DNA of 64,000 nucleotides from DASXSB01 sp036506275. GTDB lineage: Bacteria; Methylomirabilota; Methylomirabilia; Rokubacteriales; CSP1-6. Below, piece by piece: positions 16,418 through 24,951 of this stretch (within the stretch, counting starts at the first letter, position 1; each line of letters opens with the position of its first letter). Location: positions 1 to 64,000 of the forward strand of contig DASXSB010000039.1 of assembly GCA_036506275.1 (NCBI GenBank). The letters run 5' to 3'. Below the pieces are notes generated by a model. The model was not told the DNA's origin. It did no database searches and worked only from the letters and a program-made list of their open reading frames with translations. The position numbers and the translations under genes were made by a program.

Positions 16418-18714
16418 CAGTCGTTGACCTGCTCGCGGAGCTGATCGGCGGCGCCGCCGTGCTCGTCGCACGGGGGTGGCTCGGTGCCGCTCAAGAACAC
16501 CTCGCGGTTGGTGACGGGACAGAACCGGTTGGCGAGCTTGCCGTTGGTGCTGTCGACGCTGGCGATGCTGATGCCCTCCGCCACCGTGAAGCTGGGGCTC
16601 GGATAGACCTCGAGCGCTTGCCGCATGAAGTCCGTCCAGATGGGCAACGCCGCCTCCGCCGCGCTGAGGCCGTGCGCGTCGCCGGCGTCGAATCCCACCC
16701 ACACGAGCGCGAGCAGCCGCGGCGAATATCCGACGAACCAGGCGTCACGCGCCTCGTTGGTGGTGCCCGTCTTGCCGGCGACGGCACCCGTCAGCCCGGC
16801 CGCCCGCGCGCCGGCGCCGGTACCGTTGTTGACGACGCCCTCCAGGAGCGACGTCATGAGGTACGCCTCCGCGGGCGAGATGACTTGCGTCGGCTCCTGA
16901 CCCGCGAGCTTGAGCGAGCTGCCGTCGGCGTCGTACACCGCGCGCAGGCCGCTCGCCGAGCGCGGGCGCCGACCGCCGTTGGCGAAGGGCAGGTACGCGC
17001 GCGCGAGCTCGACGGGCACGACCTCGGAGGCGCCGAGGGCGAGGGCGGGGACCTGCGTCAGATCGCTCTGGATGCCGAGCGCGCGCGCGGTCTCGAGGAC
17101 GGCCGGGAGCCCCACCACCTGCGCCACGCGCACGGTCGCCGCGTTCAACGAATGCTCGAGGGCGCGGCGCACGGTGACGCGTCCCTCGTAGCGATCCTCG
17201 TAGTTCCGGGGCGACCACGGGACGCCCTCCACCGTGAGCGTGAGGGGGCTGTCCTCCACGAACGACGCCGCCGTGAGCGCGGGCTCTCCGCCGCCCCGCC
17301 GCCCGAGCGCGGCCAGGTACACGAACGGCTTGAACGCGGAGCCCGGTTGACGGCGCGCGAGCACGGCGCGGTTGAACTGGCTCACGTGATAGTCGCGTCC
17401 GCCCACCATCGCGCGCACCTGCCCGGTGTCGGCGTCGAGCGCGATGAGAACGGCCTGGAGGCGGTCGGTGGGCTGCTTGCGCCCGAGCCGCGGAAAGCGC
17501 GTCTCCAGGCGATCGAGGCCGCGCACGACGGCGGCCTCCGCGAAGCGCTGGAGGGGCAAATCGAGGGTGGTGTAGACGCGGGCGCCACCGCCGGCGGCGA
17601 GCAGTTCGTCGCCGAAGCGTGCCTCCAGCTCTTCGCGGACGTAGTCGCCGAAGTACGGCGCCGTCTGCCCGGGCGCCACCTCGTGCCGTACCCCGAGCGG
17701 CTGCCGCCGCGCCGACTCGTAGTCCGCTTCGCTGATGCGGCCGAGCTCGCGCATCCGCCGCAGCACGACGTCGCGGCGCTCGCGCGCGCGCTGGGGATGG
17801 AGGATCGGCGAATAGCTGTTGGGCGCGCGCGCGAGGCCGGCGAGGAGGGCGCCCTCGCCGAGCGTGAGCTGGTGGACCTCTTTCTGGAAGTACGCGCGGG
17901 CGGCGGCGCCCACGCCACGGATGGCGAGGCTGCCACGCTGGCCGAGGTAGATCTCGTTGAGGTAGGCCTCGAGGATCTTCTCCTTCGGATATCGCCACTC
18001 GATCAAGGTGGCCAGCCACGCCTCGTCGAGCTTCCGGAGATACGTGCGCTTGGGCGTGAGGAGCCGGTTCTTCACGAGCTGCTGGGTGAGCGTGCTCCCG
18101 CCCTGGGTCACGCGCCCCGCTCTCAGGTTCGCCCACGCCGCGCGCACGAGCCCGCGCGCGTCGAGGCCACCGTGCTCGAAGAAGCGATGGTCCTCGGCGG
18201 CGACGATGGCGTTGACGAGCGTGAGGGGCGCCTCGGCCAGGCGCACGGGGCGATACTCCTCGCCCGGACGATCGCCCGCGCTCGTCAGGACTTCGGGCTC
18301 GAGGACGGTGGCGCCGATGTCCTCGCCGTCGCGCAGCACGCGCGCGACGCGATCGCCCTTGAGCTCGAGCCGCACGCGCTGGGGCGTGCGGGGCGCCGCC
18401 CCGTCGCCGCCGCGGAGAATGAGATCCCAGGCGGCGGGCGTGCGCCGAAACTGCCCGGGCATGGTGGGCGCGCCGCGGGTCTCCGTGTACTTGAGACGGG
18501 CGAGACTGCCCGCGAGGTCGACGACGCGGACGTTGAGGCCGGGCACGAGCGGCTGGCCGGCGGCGTAGACGAACGTCGCCCGCCGCGCCTCCGTACGCTC
18601 GAAGCGCGACAGCTCCACGATGGAATAGGTGACGAGGGCGACGAGGGGGATGAGGGTGACGACGACGAGCGTGAGCCCGACAAGGGACCACTTCCTCACG
18701 GTCTGATTATGCAC
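16384..18714 (-). CDS. Bifunctional penicillin-binding protein 1 (glycosyltransferase/transpeptidase)
   Basis: A 776-aa class A PBP with one N-terminal membrane anchor (about residues 10-32). A UvrB-like insert region reads TETRGAPTMPGQFRRTP, as in PBP1B. The glycosyltransferase has EDHRFFEHGG and GGSTLTQQLVKN. The transpeptidase has the active Ser in GSAFKP (S-x-x-K), SLN and GKTGTT. It polymerises and cross-links peptidoglycan in the periplasm. The C-terminal tail has CPVTN and PPCDEH. It is followed by rlpA in an overlapping arrangement, a cell-wall operon of two genes. Confidence 0.93.
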   Translation of the reverse strand: MHNQTVRKWSLVGLTLVVVTLIPLVALVTYSIVELSRFERTEARRATFVYAAGQPLVPGLNVRVVDLAGSLARLKYTETRGAPTMPGQFRRTPAAWDLILRGGDGAAPRTPQRVRLELKGDRVARVLRDGEDIGATVLEPEVLTSAGDRPGEEYRPVRLAEAPLTLVNAIVAAEDHRFFEHGGLDARGLVRAAWANLRAGRVTQGGSTLTQQLVKNRLLTPKRTYLRKLDEAWLATLIEWRYPKEKILEAYLNEIYLGQRGSLAIRGVGAAARAYFQKEVHQLTLGEGALLAGLARAPNSYSPILHPQRARERRDVVLRRMRELGRISEADYESARRQPLGVRHEVAPGQTAPYFGDYVREELEARFGDELLAAGGGARVYTTLDLPLQRFAEAAVVRGLDRLETRFPRLGRKQPTDRLQAVLIALDADTGQVRAMVGGRDYHVSQFNRAVLARRQPGSAFKPFVYLAALGRRGGGEPALTAASFVEDSPLTLTVEGVPWSPRNYEDRYEGRVTVRRALEHSLNAATVRVAQVVGLPAVLETARALGIQSDLTQVPALALGASEVVPVELARAYLPFANGGRRPRSASGLRAVYDADGSSLKLAGQEPTQVISPAEAYLMTSLLEGVVNNGTGAGARAAGLTGAVAGKTGTTNEARDAWFVGYSPRLLALVWVGFDAGDAHGLSAAEAALPIWTDFMRQALEVYPSPSFTVAEGISIASVDSTNGKLANRFCPVTNREVFLSGTEPPPCDEHGGAADQLREQVNDWWKRFRDWLGR

Positions 18715-18777
18715 GGAGCGCGGAAGGGGAGCGCAGGGGTACGCGCCACCCCTCCCGCGGCGGTGGGGCGACCGTCG

Positions 18778-18927
18778 CTACACCGGTCGGCGGCCCTGGA
18801 TGATCCGCACCAGCACCACCACGATCGCGATCACGAGCAGGACGTGGATGAAGCCGTTCAAGGTGTACGAGCTTACGATACCCAGCAGCCACAGCACGAT
18901 CAGCACGACGGCAAGCGTCCACAGCAT
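18778..18927 (-). CDS. Small lmo0937-family membrane protein (49 aa)
   Basis: A 49-aa hydrophobic protein beginning MLWTLAVVLIVLWLLG and ending VRIIQGRRPV, with a central SSYTLNGFIHVLLVI. This is the complete pattern of the lmo0937-type small membrane family: two short helices around a Gly-Phe-Ile-His turn and a basic C-terminus. AAAGGAG precedes ATG 18927 by about 9 nt. It ends 63 nt before the PBP1 start in the same direction. Members are often stress-induced; function unknown. Confidence 0.8.
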   Translation of the reverse strand: MLWTLAVVLIVLWLLGIVSSYTLNGFIHVLLVIAIVVVLVRIIQGRRPV

Positions 18928-19106
18928 GGCGGCGGCTCCTTTGGGGGCGGCTGTACGTCACGGTGCTGTCGCTGCGCGTTCCATGCCAGCGCCAAGCGGC
19001 GGTATTTCTGACACGAGCCGCGGCCGGGACCGACGCCGCCTGCCCAACTGTGGTATTTAATTTCCCGCGCGTTCCCGCCGCGCACCCGTCGAAAGGAGTG
19101 CTCTCC

Positions 19107-19253
19107 ATGCGTGAAGACGACCGGCACGTCACCGCCGAAGCCGCCGCGCTCGCCGCCGTCGCCGAGCGCGTCGGCGGCGATCTCGGGCTCGCGGAAGAGC
19201 CGTCCCACTTCGTCCTCGTCCTCGAGGACGGCGCAGAGCCGGAGCCGGTATGA
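19107..19253 (+). CDS. Small hypothetical protein coupled to the amidase (48 aa)
   Basis: A 48-aa frame starting MREDDRHVTAEAAALAAVAE, with acidic C-terminus ending DGAEPEPV. GAAAGGAG lies 8 nt before ATG 19107, and its TGA overlaps the amidase ATG at 19250. The arrangement recalls short helper or GatC-like peptides made with amidases of the signature family, but the sequence is not recognisably GatC. The overlap and ribosome site make translation likely. Confidence 0.65.
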   Translation: MREDDRHVTAEAAALAAVAERVGGDLGLAEEPSHFVLVLEDGAEPEPV

Positions 19254-20671
19254 GCGAGTGGACGATCGCCAGCCTCGAAGAGGCGATCGCGGCCCGGCGT
19301 GTGTCGCCGGTGGAGGCAGTCCGCGCGTGCCTGGCCCGCGTGGAGCGGGTCGACGGGCGCCTCCACGCCTTCGTCGCGCTCGATCCCGCCAACGCGCTTG
19401 CCGCGGCCGAACGGCTCGAGCGCGAGGCGGCAGGAGGGCGTGGGCAGAGACCGCTCTATGGCATTCCCGTCGCGCACAAGGACCTGTGCGCGGTGCCGGG
19501 CTTCACGAGCGCGTGCGGCACCCGCACGCGGGAATACTTCATCAGCGAGCACCCGTGCACCGCCGCCGGCCGTCTCGCGGAAGCGGGCGCGGTGACGCTC
19601 GGCAAGCTCAACATGACGGAGCTGGCGCTCGGTCCCTTCGGCGACAACGCGCACACCGGTGACGTGGACAACCCGTGGCGTCACGGTCACGTCGCGGGCG
19701 GCTCGAGCAGCGGCTCGGCGGCGGCGGTGGCGGCCGGTCTCGTGCTGGGCGCGATCGGCTCCGACACGGGCGGCTCCATCCGTCTTCCCGCCGCCTGCTG
19801 CGGCGTGGTCGGTCTCAAGCCCACGTACGGACGCGTGAGCCGCGCGGGCGCGATGCCGCTCTCGTGGTCGATGGATCACCTGGGCCCGATCGCGCGCACC
19901 GTGCACGACGTCGCCCTCCTCCTCCGGGTCATGGCCGGCGCCGATCGTCGCGACGCCACCGCCAGCACGCGGCGCGTCCCCGACTACGTGGCGGACCTCG
20001 CCCGCGGCGCCCGCGGGGTGCGCGTCGGCGTGCCCGAGAACTACTACTTCGACGACATCGATCCCGAGATGGAGACCGGCGTCCGTGCCGCCGTCGACGT
20101 GCTCGGTCGCCTCGGAGCCGCCGTGAAGTCGCTGCGCGTGCCCGATCCGGAGAGCATGGTGAGCGCCTCCACCGTCATCGCGCGTGCGGAGAGCGCCGCC
20201 GTGCACGCGCGGCTCCTGAAGGAACGGCCCCACGAGCTGCAGCCGGTCGTGCGCGCGCGCCTGGAAGTGGGACTCCGCATCGCCGCCCACGACTATCTGC
20301 AAGCGCTGCGGTTGCGCCCGCGGCTCACGCGGCGGTTTCTCGCCGACGTCTTCGCCGAGGTCGACGTGCTCGTCACGCCCGTCATCCCCGAGCCCGCGCC
20401 CGCCCTCGCCGCCGTCACCGCCGGCAGCGTGGACGACGTCGTCCGACGCATGGGACGCTTCTCGCGGTTGACGCGTCCGTTCAACGGCCTCGGTCTTCCC
20501 GCGCTCTCGGTGCCGTGCGGGTTCTCGCGCGACGGCCGGCCCCTCGCGCTCCAGATCGCGGGGCGGCCCTTCGCGGAAGCGACCGTGCTCGCGGTGGGTC
20601 ACGCCTACGAGCAGGCGGCGGGCTGGCACACGCGCGTGCCGCCCGTCGAGCTGACGGCGACGGAGCGGTGA
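19250..20671 (+). CDS. Amidase-signature family amidase
   Basis: A 473-aa hydrolase of C-N bonds. The Ser-cisSer-Lys triad is visible: Lys in PVAHKDLCAV near residue 83, the glycine/serine loop GGSSSGSAAAVAAG near 160, and SDTGGSIRLPA near 178. This matches GatA-like and allophanate or aryl-amidase enzymes; the substrate is not set by the sequence. Start overlaps a 48-aa upstream frame. A full GatCAB system is not nearby (no GatB), so this is more likely a catabolic amidase than the tRNA amidotransferase. Confidence 0.9.
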   Translation: MSEWTIASLEEAIAARRVSPVEAVRACLARVERVDGRLHAFVALDPANALAAAERLEREAAGGRGQRPLYGIPVAHKDLCAVPGFTSACGTRTREYFISEHPCTAAGRLAEAGAVTLGKLNMTELALGPFGDNAHTGDVDNPWRHGHVAGGSSSGSAAAVAAGLVLGAIGSDTGGSIRLPAACCGVVGLKPTYGRVSRAGAMPLSWSMDHLGPIARTVHDVALLLRVMAGADRRDATASTRRVPDYVADLARGARGVRVGVPENYYFDDIDPEMETGVRAAVDVLGRLGAAVKSLRVPDPESMVSASTVIARAESAAVHARLLKERPHELQPVVRARLEVGLRIAAHDYLQALRLRPRLTRRFLADVFAEVDVLVTPVIPEPAPALAAVTAGSVDDVVRRMGRFSRLTRPFNGLGLPALSVPCGFSRDGRPLALQIAGRPFAEATVLAVGHAYEQAAGWHTRVPPVELTATER

Positions 20672-20682
20672 TGTAGCGATCC

Positions 20683-21237
20683 ATGGTGGAGGGCGTACGG
20701 ACCGAGCGCACGTGGGATCGCGGCGGGGATGGCCGCGCGCTCGTGCTTGGCGCCGTCGTGTCGGTGGCGATCGTGGTGGCGGTCTTTTCGTTCTTGGGCC
20801 GCGCGCCGGCGCCCGGCGTGCCGGCGCCGGTGGCGCGCTTGCCCGCGCTCAACGCGATGCTCAACGCCGTGAGCGCGGTGCTGCTGGCGTGGGGCTACGT
20901 CTTCATCCGCCGGCGTGAGGTCCGTCGCCACCTCGCCTGCATGGCGAGCGCGTTCGTCGTCTCCACGTTGTTCCTCGCCTCGTACGTCACGTACCACGCG
21001 GTGGCGGGGTCGCGGCCGTTCACGGGCGGCGGATGGCTGCGCGCGGTCTACTTTCCGCTCCTGATCTCGCACGTGGTGCTCGCGGCCGCCATCGTGCCCC
21101 TCGCGCTCGTCACGCTCTACCGCGCCGCGCGGGCCGACTTCGCGCGGCATCGCGGCATCGCGCGCTGGACGCTTCCGCTGTGGCTCTACGTCGCCGTCAC
21201 CGGCGTGATCGTCTACCTCATGCTCTATCGCCTCTGA
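20683..21237 (+). CDS. DUF420 membrane protein (cytochrome oxidase assembly-like)
   Basis: A 184-aa membrane protein with five helices. Conserved features include LPALNAMLNAVSAVLL, R-R-x-x-R-R-H near residue 85, SYVTYHAVAG, HVVLAAAIVPLALVTLYRA and HRGIARWTLPLWLYVAVTG. These are DUF420 marks; the family often lies next to cytochrome oxidase genes and its conserved histidines suggest haem or copper binding. No oxidase genes are in this window. It follows the amidase by 11 nt. Confidence 0.82.
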   Translation: MVEGVRTERTWDRGGDGRALVLGAVVSVAIVVAVFSFLGRAPAPGVPAPVARLPALNAMLNAVSAVLLAWGYVFIRRREVRRHLACMASAFVVSTLFLASYVTYHAVAGSRPFTGGGWLRAVYFPLLISHVVLAAAIVPLALVTLYRAARADFARHRGIARWTLPLWLYVAVTGVIVYLMLYRL

Positions 21238-21267
21238 GCCCGATCGCCTCTCGAGCGACTCGAGTCG

Positions 21268-22050
21268 GTGGCAACCGACTTGCACCTCGATCGCTTCGTG
21301 CTCAGGAGCGCGAAGGAACTCGAAGGCTACACAATCGCGGCCCGCGACGGCGAGATCGGGCGCGTGGAGACGCTCTATTTCGACGACGCCACGTGGACCG
21401 TCCGCTACTTCGTCGTGAACACCAGCAACTGGCTCCCCGGGCGCCGTGTGCTGATCTCGCCGCTGTCGATCGAGCGCGTCGAAGATGAGGAAGAAGAGGT
21501 TGTCGTCCGCCTCACCCGCGAGCAGGTCCAGAACAGCCCCGACATCGACACCGCCAAGCCGATCTCGCGCCAGCACGAGCTCGAGTACTACCGCTACTAC
21601 GGCTTTCCCTACTACTGGGGAGGTCCGGAGCAGCTCGGGATGGCGCCGGTGCCGATCGTCCCGCCCCCGGACGTCGCGGAGGCCGTGGCGGAGCCGGCGG
21701 GTGACCCGCATCTACGGAGCACGGCGGAAGTCTTCGACTACGCGATCCACGCCACCGACGGCGAGATCGGTCACGCGGAGGACTTTCTCGTCGACGACGA
21801 ATCGTGGGCGGTGCGCTACCTGATCGTCGACACCGGAAGCTGGTGGCCGGGAAAGAAGGTCGCGCTGGCGCCGCAGTGGATCGAGCGCGTGAGCTGGGGC
21901 GATGCCGCCGTGCACGTCAACGTGCCCGGGGCCACGATCAAGAACGGTCCCGCCTACGACCCCGATCAGCCCTTCGACCGCGAGCACGAGCAGCAGCTCT
22001 ACGACTCCTACGGCCGACCGCGCTACTGGGACAAAAGCGACGCCGCGTGA
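21268..22050 (+). CDS. Protein with two PRC-barrel domains
   Basis: A 260-aa soluble protein with two copies of a PRC-barrel: LEGYTIAARDGEIGRVETLY ... TVRYFVVNTSNWLPGRRVL (residues 18-65) and FDYAIHATDGEIGHAEDFL ... AVRYLIVDTGSWWPGKKV (about 157-203). PRC-barrels occur in photosynthetic reaction centre H subunits and in RimM, and many stand-alone ones are of unknown role. Segment YYRYYGFPYYWGG between the domains is aromatic-rich. GTG 21268 is the start used; a TTG four codons on is possible. Confidence 0.85.
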   Translation: MATDLHLDRFVLRSAKELEGYTIAARDGEIGRVETLYFDDATWTVRYFVVNTSNWLPGRRVLISPLSIERVEDEEEEVVVRLTREQVQNSPDIDTAKPISRQHELEYYRYYGFPYYWGGPEQLGMAPVPIVPPPDVAEAVAEPAGDPHLRSTAEVFDYAIHATDGEIGHAEDFLVDDESWAVRYLIVDTGSWWPGKKVALAPQWIERVSWGDAAVHVNVPGATIKNGPAYDPDQPFDREHEQQLYDSYGRPRYWDKSDAA

Positions 22051-22071
22051 GCAGCGACGCCGCGTCCCGCG

Positions 22072-23121
22072 TTACCAGTCGATCGTCTCTCCCGGGCTAA
22101 GCGGCGCCACCCGATCCTCCACGCCCCGGCGCACCGCTTCCGCGAAGAGGCGATCGGGCGGCTCGTTGAAGGGCTCGCGGTTCAGCTCGAACGTGCCCCA
22201 GTGCATCGGCACCATGAGCTTCGCGCCCAGCTCCTCGAAGACCTTCACCGCTTCCTCGGGGTTGAGATGGTTCGGATGCCCCTTGTCCCAGGAGCTATAG
22301 CCGCCGATGGGCAGCAGCGCGAGGTCGAGATGAGGATAGCGCTGGCCGATCTCCTTCAACCCTCGCCAGTAGCCGGTGTCGCCCGCGAAGAACAGGCGCT
22401 TTTTCGCGCCCAGGATCGTCCACGAGGACCACAGCCGGAGGTTCTGATCGTTGAGGCCCCGGCCCGAGCTGTGCTGGGCGGGCGTGCACACGAGCTCGAG
22501 GCCGTGGAACCGCTTGGACTCCCACCAGTCCAGCTCGACGACGTTCTGTCCGCCCATGTCGCGGATGAGCGCGCCCACGCCGAGCGGCACGAAGAACGTC
22601 GGGTTGTGCGCGCGCGCCAATCGCCGCACGGTGTCGGCGTCAAGGTGATCGTAGTGATCGTGCGAGATGACCACGGCGTCGATCGGCGGCAGCGATTCGA
22701 ACTGAAGGCCGGGCGCGACCAGGCGCCGCGGACCGGCGAAGGAGACCGGGCTGGCGCGGTTGCCCCAGTGCGGATCCGTGAGGATGTTCACGCCATCGAG
22801 CTGGATCAGAAACGTCGAATGCCCGACCCAGGTGACGGTCGGCGTCTTGCCGTTGGCGCGAAGCTCGGCGCCGTCGTTGGCAAGCACCGCCGGCGCCTTG
22901 CCGCGCGGCGGCCATCCCGAGAACGTCCGGCGCAAGAGGCGGCTGGCGCGTTCACCGAGAGGATAGGCGTAGTTGGCGTCGAGATTGCGAAAGCCTTGAG
23001 ACAGGTGGTGGCGCGCGGCGCCTGCCGGCGCCTGCGCGCTGAGGGGTGCAAGGGTTACAAAGAGGACGACGAGGACGACGAGCGAGCCGACAAGCGCTGG
23101 CGCATGACGTCGCACTGACAC
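22072..23121 (-). CDS. Metallo-beta-lactamase-fold hydrolase, NAPE-PLD/UlaG-like, secreted
   Basis: A 349-aa protein with an N-terminal signal peptide ending APLSAQA. The metal motif is SHDHYDHLD, followed by PAQHSSGRGL and FFAGDTGYW. The TWVGHSTFLIQLDG start of the fold and the length match the group related to N-acyl-phosphatidylethanolamine phospholipase D. The presence of a signal peptide places it in the periplasm or outside. It converges with the PRC-barrel gene, leaving 21 nt between stops. Confidence 0.85.
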   Translation of the reverse strand: MSVRRHAPALVGSLVVLVVLFVTLAPLSAQAPAGAARHHLSQGFRNLDANYAYPLGERASRLLRRTFSGWPPRGKAPAVLANDGAELRANGKTPTVTWVGHSTFLIQLDGVNILTDPHWGNRASPVSFAGPRRLVAPGLQFESLPPIDAVVISHDHYDHLDADTVRRLARAHNPTFFVPLGVGALIRDMGGQNVVELDWWESKRFHGLELVCTPAQHSSGRGLNDQNLRLWSSWTILGAKKRLFFAGDTGYWRGLKEIGQRYPHLDLALLPIGGYSSWDKGHPNHLNPEEAVKVFEELGAKLMVPMHWGTFELNREPFNEPPDRLFAEAVRRGVEDRVAPLSPGETIDW

Positions 23122-23263
23122 TCCTTGCAGGCTTTACAACGGCCGTATGGGACGGCCACCCGAATCTCAACCATGAATCACCTTACGGCCTCCACGGCCT
23201 CGCGTCGAGCCGAAATTCACATCGCTGCCGCGAGCTGATTTTGCGCCGAGAGTACAATCCGAT

Positions 23264-24004
23264 ATGCAACGCGATACCGAGCGTGAGCAGTTCGGCGACC
23301 TGAGCCGCTTCGGGACCCTCGCCGAATACAACCGCAAGCGCCGCTTCGCGGTGACGCCGGAGCCGCCGGGGAAGAAGCCGGTGGCGCGGAAGACCGCGCG
23401 CGAGTTCGTCGTCCAGAAACACCGCGCCAGTCATCTGCACTACGACTTCCGCCTCGAGCACGACGGAGTCATGATGTCGTGGGCGATACCGAAGGGCCCA
23501 TCGCTCGATCCTGCCGTGAAGCGGCTCGCCATGCGCACGGAGGATCACCCGCTCGACTACAACGACTTCGAGGGCGTCATTCCCGAGGGCGAGTACGGCG
23601 GCGGCACGGTGATGATCTGGGACCGCGGCACGTGGGAGCCGGAGACTCCCGACGTCGGCCGCGCGCTCGCCAAGGGCGATCTGAAGTTCACGCTGCGCGG
23701 CCGGAAGCTCCAGGGCTCCTGGGTGCTCGTGCGAACGCGCGACCGGCAGTGGCTGCTCATCAAGCACCGCGACGCGGCCGCCAGCACGGAAGACCTCACC
23801 GTCACGCGGCCGCTGTCCGTCGTGTCGCGCCGCACGATGGCCGGGATCGCCCGCGCGGCCGGCGCCACCGAGCGTCAGCTCGCCATTGCCAGCGCGACGG
23901 ATCCGCCGCGCGCGACCACGCCGGCGGCGCGCGCCGACGGCGCCGCCACGGCGCGACCGCGCGCGGCACGATCGGCGCGCCGCCCCACCCGCCGCTCGCG
24001 CTGA
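23264..24004 (+). CDS. Stand-alone LigD-type 3'-phosphoesterase
   Basis: A 246-aa protein that is only the PE domain of LigD plus a basic tail. The active-site residues of the Pseudomonas enzyme can be placed: His53 in QKHRASHLHYDFRLE, Asp61, Arg63, His95 in EDHPLDY and Tyr99, then GVIPEGEYGGG. The domain removes 3'-ribonucleotides and 3'-phosphates at break ends. The last 60 residues are Ala/Arg/Thr-rich and probably bind DNA or are disordered. A second ATP ligase starts 2 nt downstream, so the pair forms a split LigD missing only the polymerase. Confidence 0.88.
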   Translation: MQRDTEREQFGDLSRFGTLAEYNRKRRFAVTPEPPGKKPVARKTAREFVVQKHRASHLHYDFRLEHDGVMMSWAIPKGPSLDPAVKRLAMRTEDHPLDYNDFEGVIPEGEYGGGTVMIWDRGTWEPETPDVGRALAKGDLKFTLRGRKLQGSWVLVRTRDRQWLLIKHRDAAASTEDLTVTRPLSVVSRRTMAGIARAAGATERQLAIASATDPPRATTPAARADGAATARPRAARSARRPTRRSR

Positions 24005-24006
24005 GC

Positions 24007-24936
24007 GTGACCGCGACGCGGATCCCGTTCCGCGTGCGGCCCATGCTCGCCACGCTCGTGGACGCGCCCTTTCATCTTCCCGGGTGGGTCTACGAGGAGA
24101 AATACGACGGCATCCGTATCCTCGCCTACAAGGAAGGGCGTCGGGTCACACTCTTCACGCGGAATCTCAAGGACCGCACGGCCGATTTTCCCGACATCGC
24201 GGCCGCCCTCGCTCGCCTCCCGGCGCCCACGCTCGTGCTCGACGGCGAGGCCGTGATCTTCGACGCCGCCGACGTCTCGCGCTTCCAGCTCCTCCAGCAG
24301 CGAGAGGACGTGCACGAGACGCCGGTCTTCGCCGTGTTCGATTGCCTCTTCGCGCGCGGGCGCGATCTCCGGGACCGGCCGCTCGCCGAGCGGCGGGCAA
24401 TCTTGGAGGCGGAGGTCAAGACCGGAGGCGCGCTCGTCGTCGCGCGCCGTCTCGCCCCCGACGGCTTCGCCGCCTTCGCCGAGGCGCAGCGGCTTGGGCT
24501 CGAGGGCGTGGTGGCGAAGGACGAGCGTTCCCCCTACCTCGCGGGCGTGCGGTCGCCGGCCTGGCGCAAGGTCAAGGTCCGGCTCGAGGAGGAATTCGTG
24601 ATCGGCGGGTTCACCGCGCCCGCGGGTGCCCGCACCCACTTCGGCGCCCTGCTCCTCGGCGGGTGGGAGGGCGATCGCCTCCGCTACGCGGGCAAGGTCG
24701 GCACCGGATTCACCGCGCGCACGCTCGCAGACTTGATGACCCGCTTGCGCCCGCTCGTGCGGCCGACGTCGCCCTTCGCCGAGCGCGTTCGCGAGCCGCG
24801 CGTGACGTGGGTGGAGCCCCAGCTGGTGGCGCAGCTTGGCTTCACCGAGCGCACCGGTGACGGGCGCCTCCGCCATCCCGTCTTTCTCGGCCTCCGCGAC
24901 GACAAGTCTGCACGCGAGGTTGCGTGGCGCGCTTGA
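24007..24936 (+). CDS. ATP-dependent DNA ligase, LigC/LigD ligase-domain type
   Basis: A 309-aa minimal ligase. Adenylation motif EEKYDGIR with catalytic Lys32, LDGEAVIFD, EGVVAKD and WRKVKVR are the nucleotidyltransferase motifs; the OB fold starts near FVIGGFTAP. It lacks polymerase and phosphoesterase parts. GTG 24007 is 2 nt after the phosphoesterase stop, so the two are translated together. It is related to the ligase half of the 14047 gene but clearly divergent. Joining of nicks with a ribonucleotide at the 3' side is known for related LigC enzymes; that is not shown here. Confidence 0.9.
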   Translation: MTATRIPFRVRPMLATLVDAPFHLPGWVYEEKYDGIRILAYKEGRRVTLFTRNLKDRTADFPDIAAALARLPAPTLVLDGEAVIFDAADVSRFQLLQQREDVHETPVFAVFDCLFARGRDLRDRPLAERRAILEAEVKTGGALVVARRLAPDGFAAFAEAQRLGLEGVVAKDERSPYLAGVRSPAWRKVKVRLEEEFVIGGFTAPAGARTHFGALLLGGWEGDRLRYAGKVGTGFTARTLADLMTRLRPLVRPTSPFAERVREPRVTWVEPQLVAQLGFTERTGDGRLRHPVFLGLRDDKSAREVAWRA

Positions 24937-24951
24937 CGCGCTCGTGGACGC

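Noticed and set aside
16459..19011. Very long plus-strand open frame (850 codons) opposite the PBP1 gene
   Set aside because: It is antisense to a complete, motif-bearing PBP1 and is rich in Arg/Ala/Gly/His, as expected of a shadow frame in GC-rich DNA.
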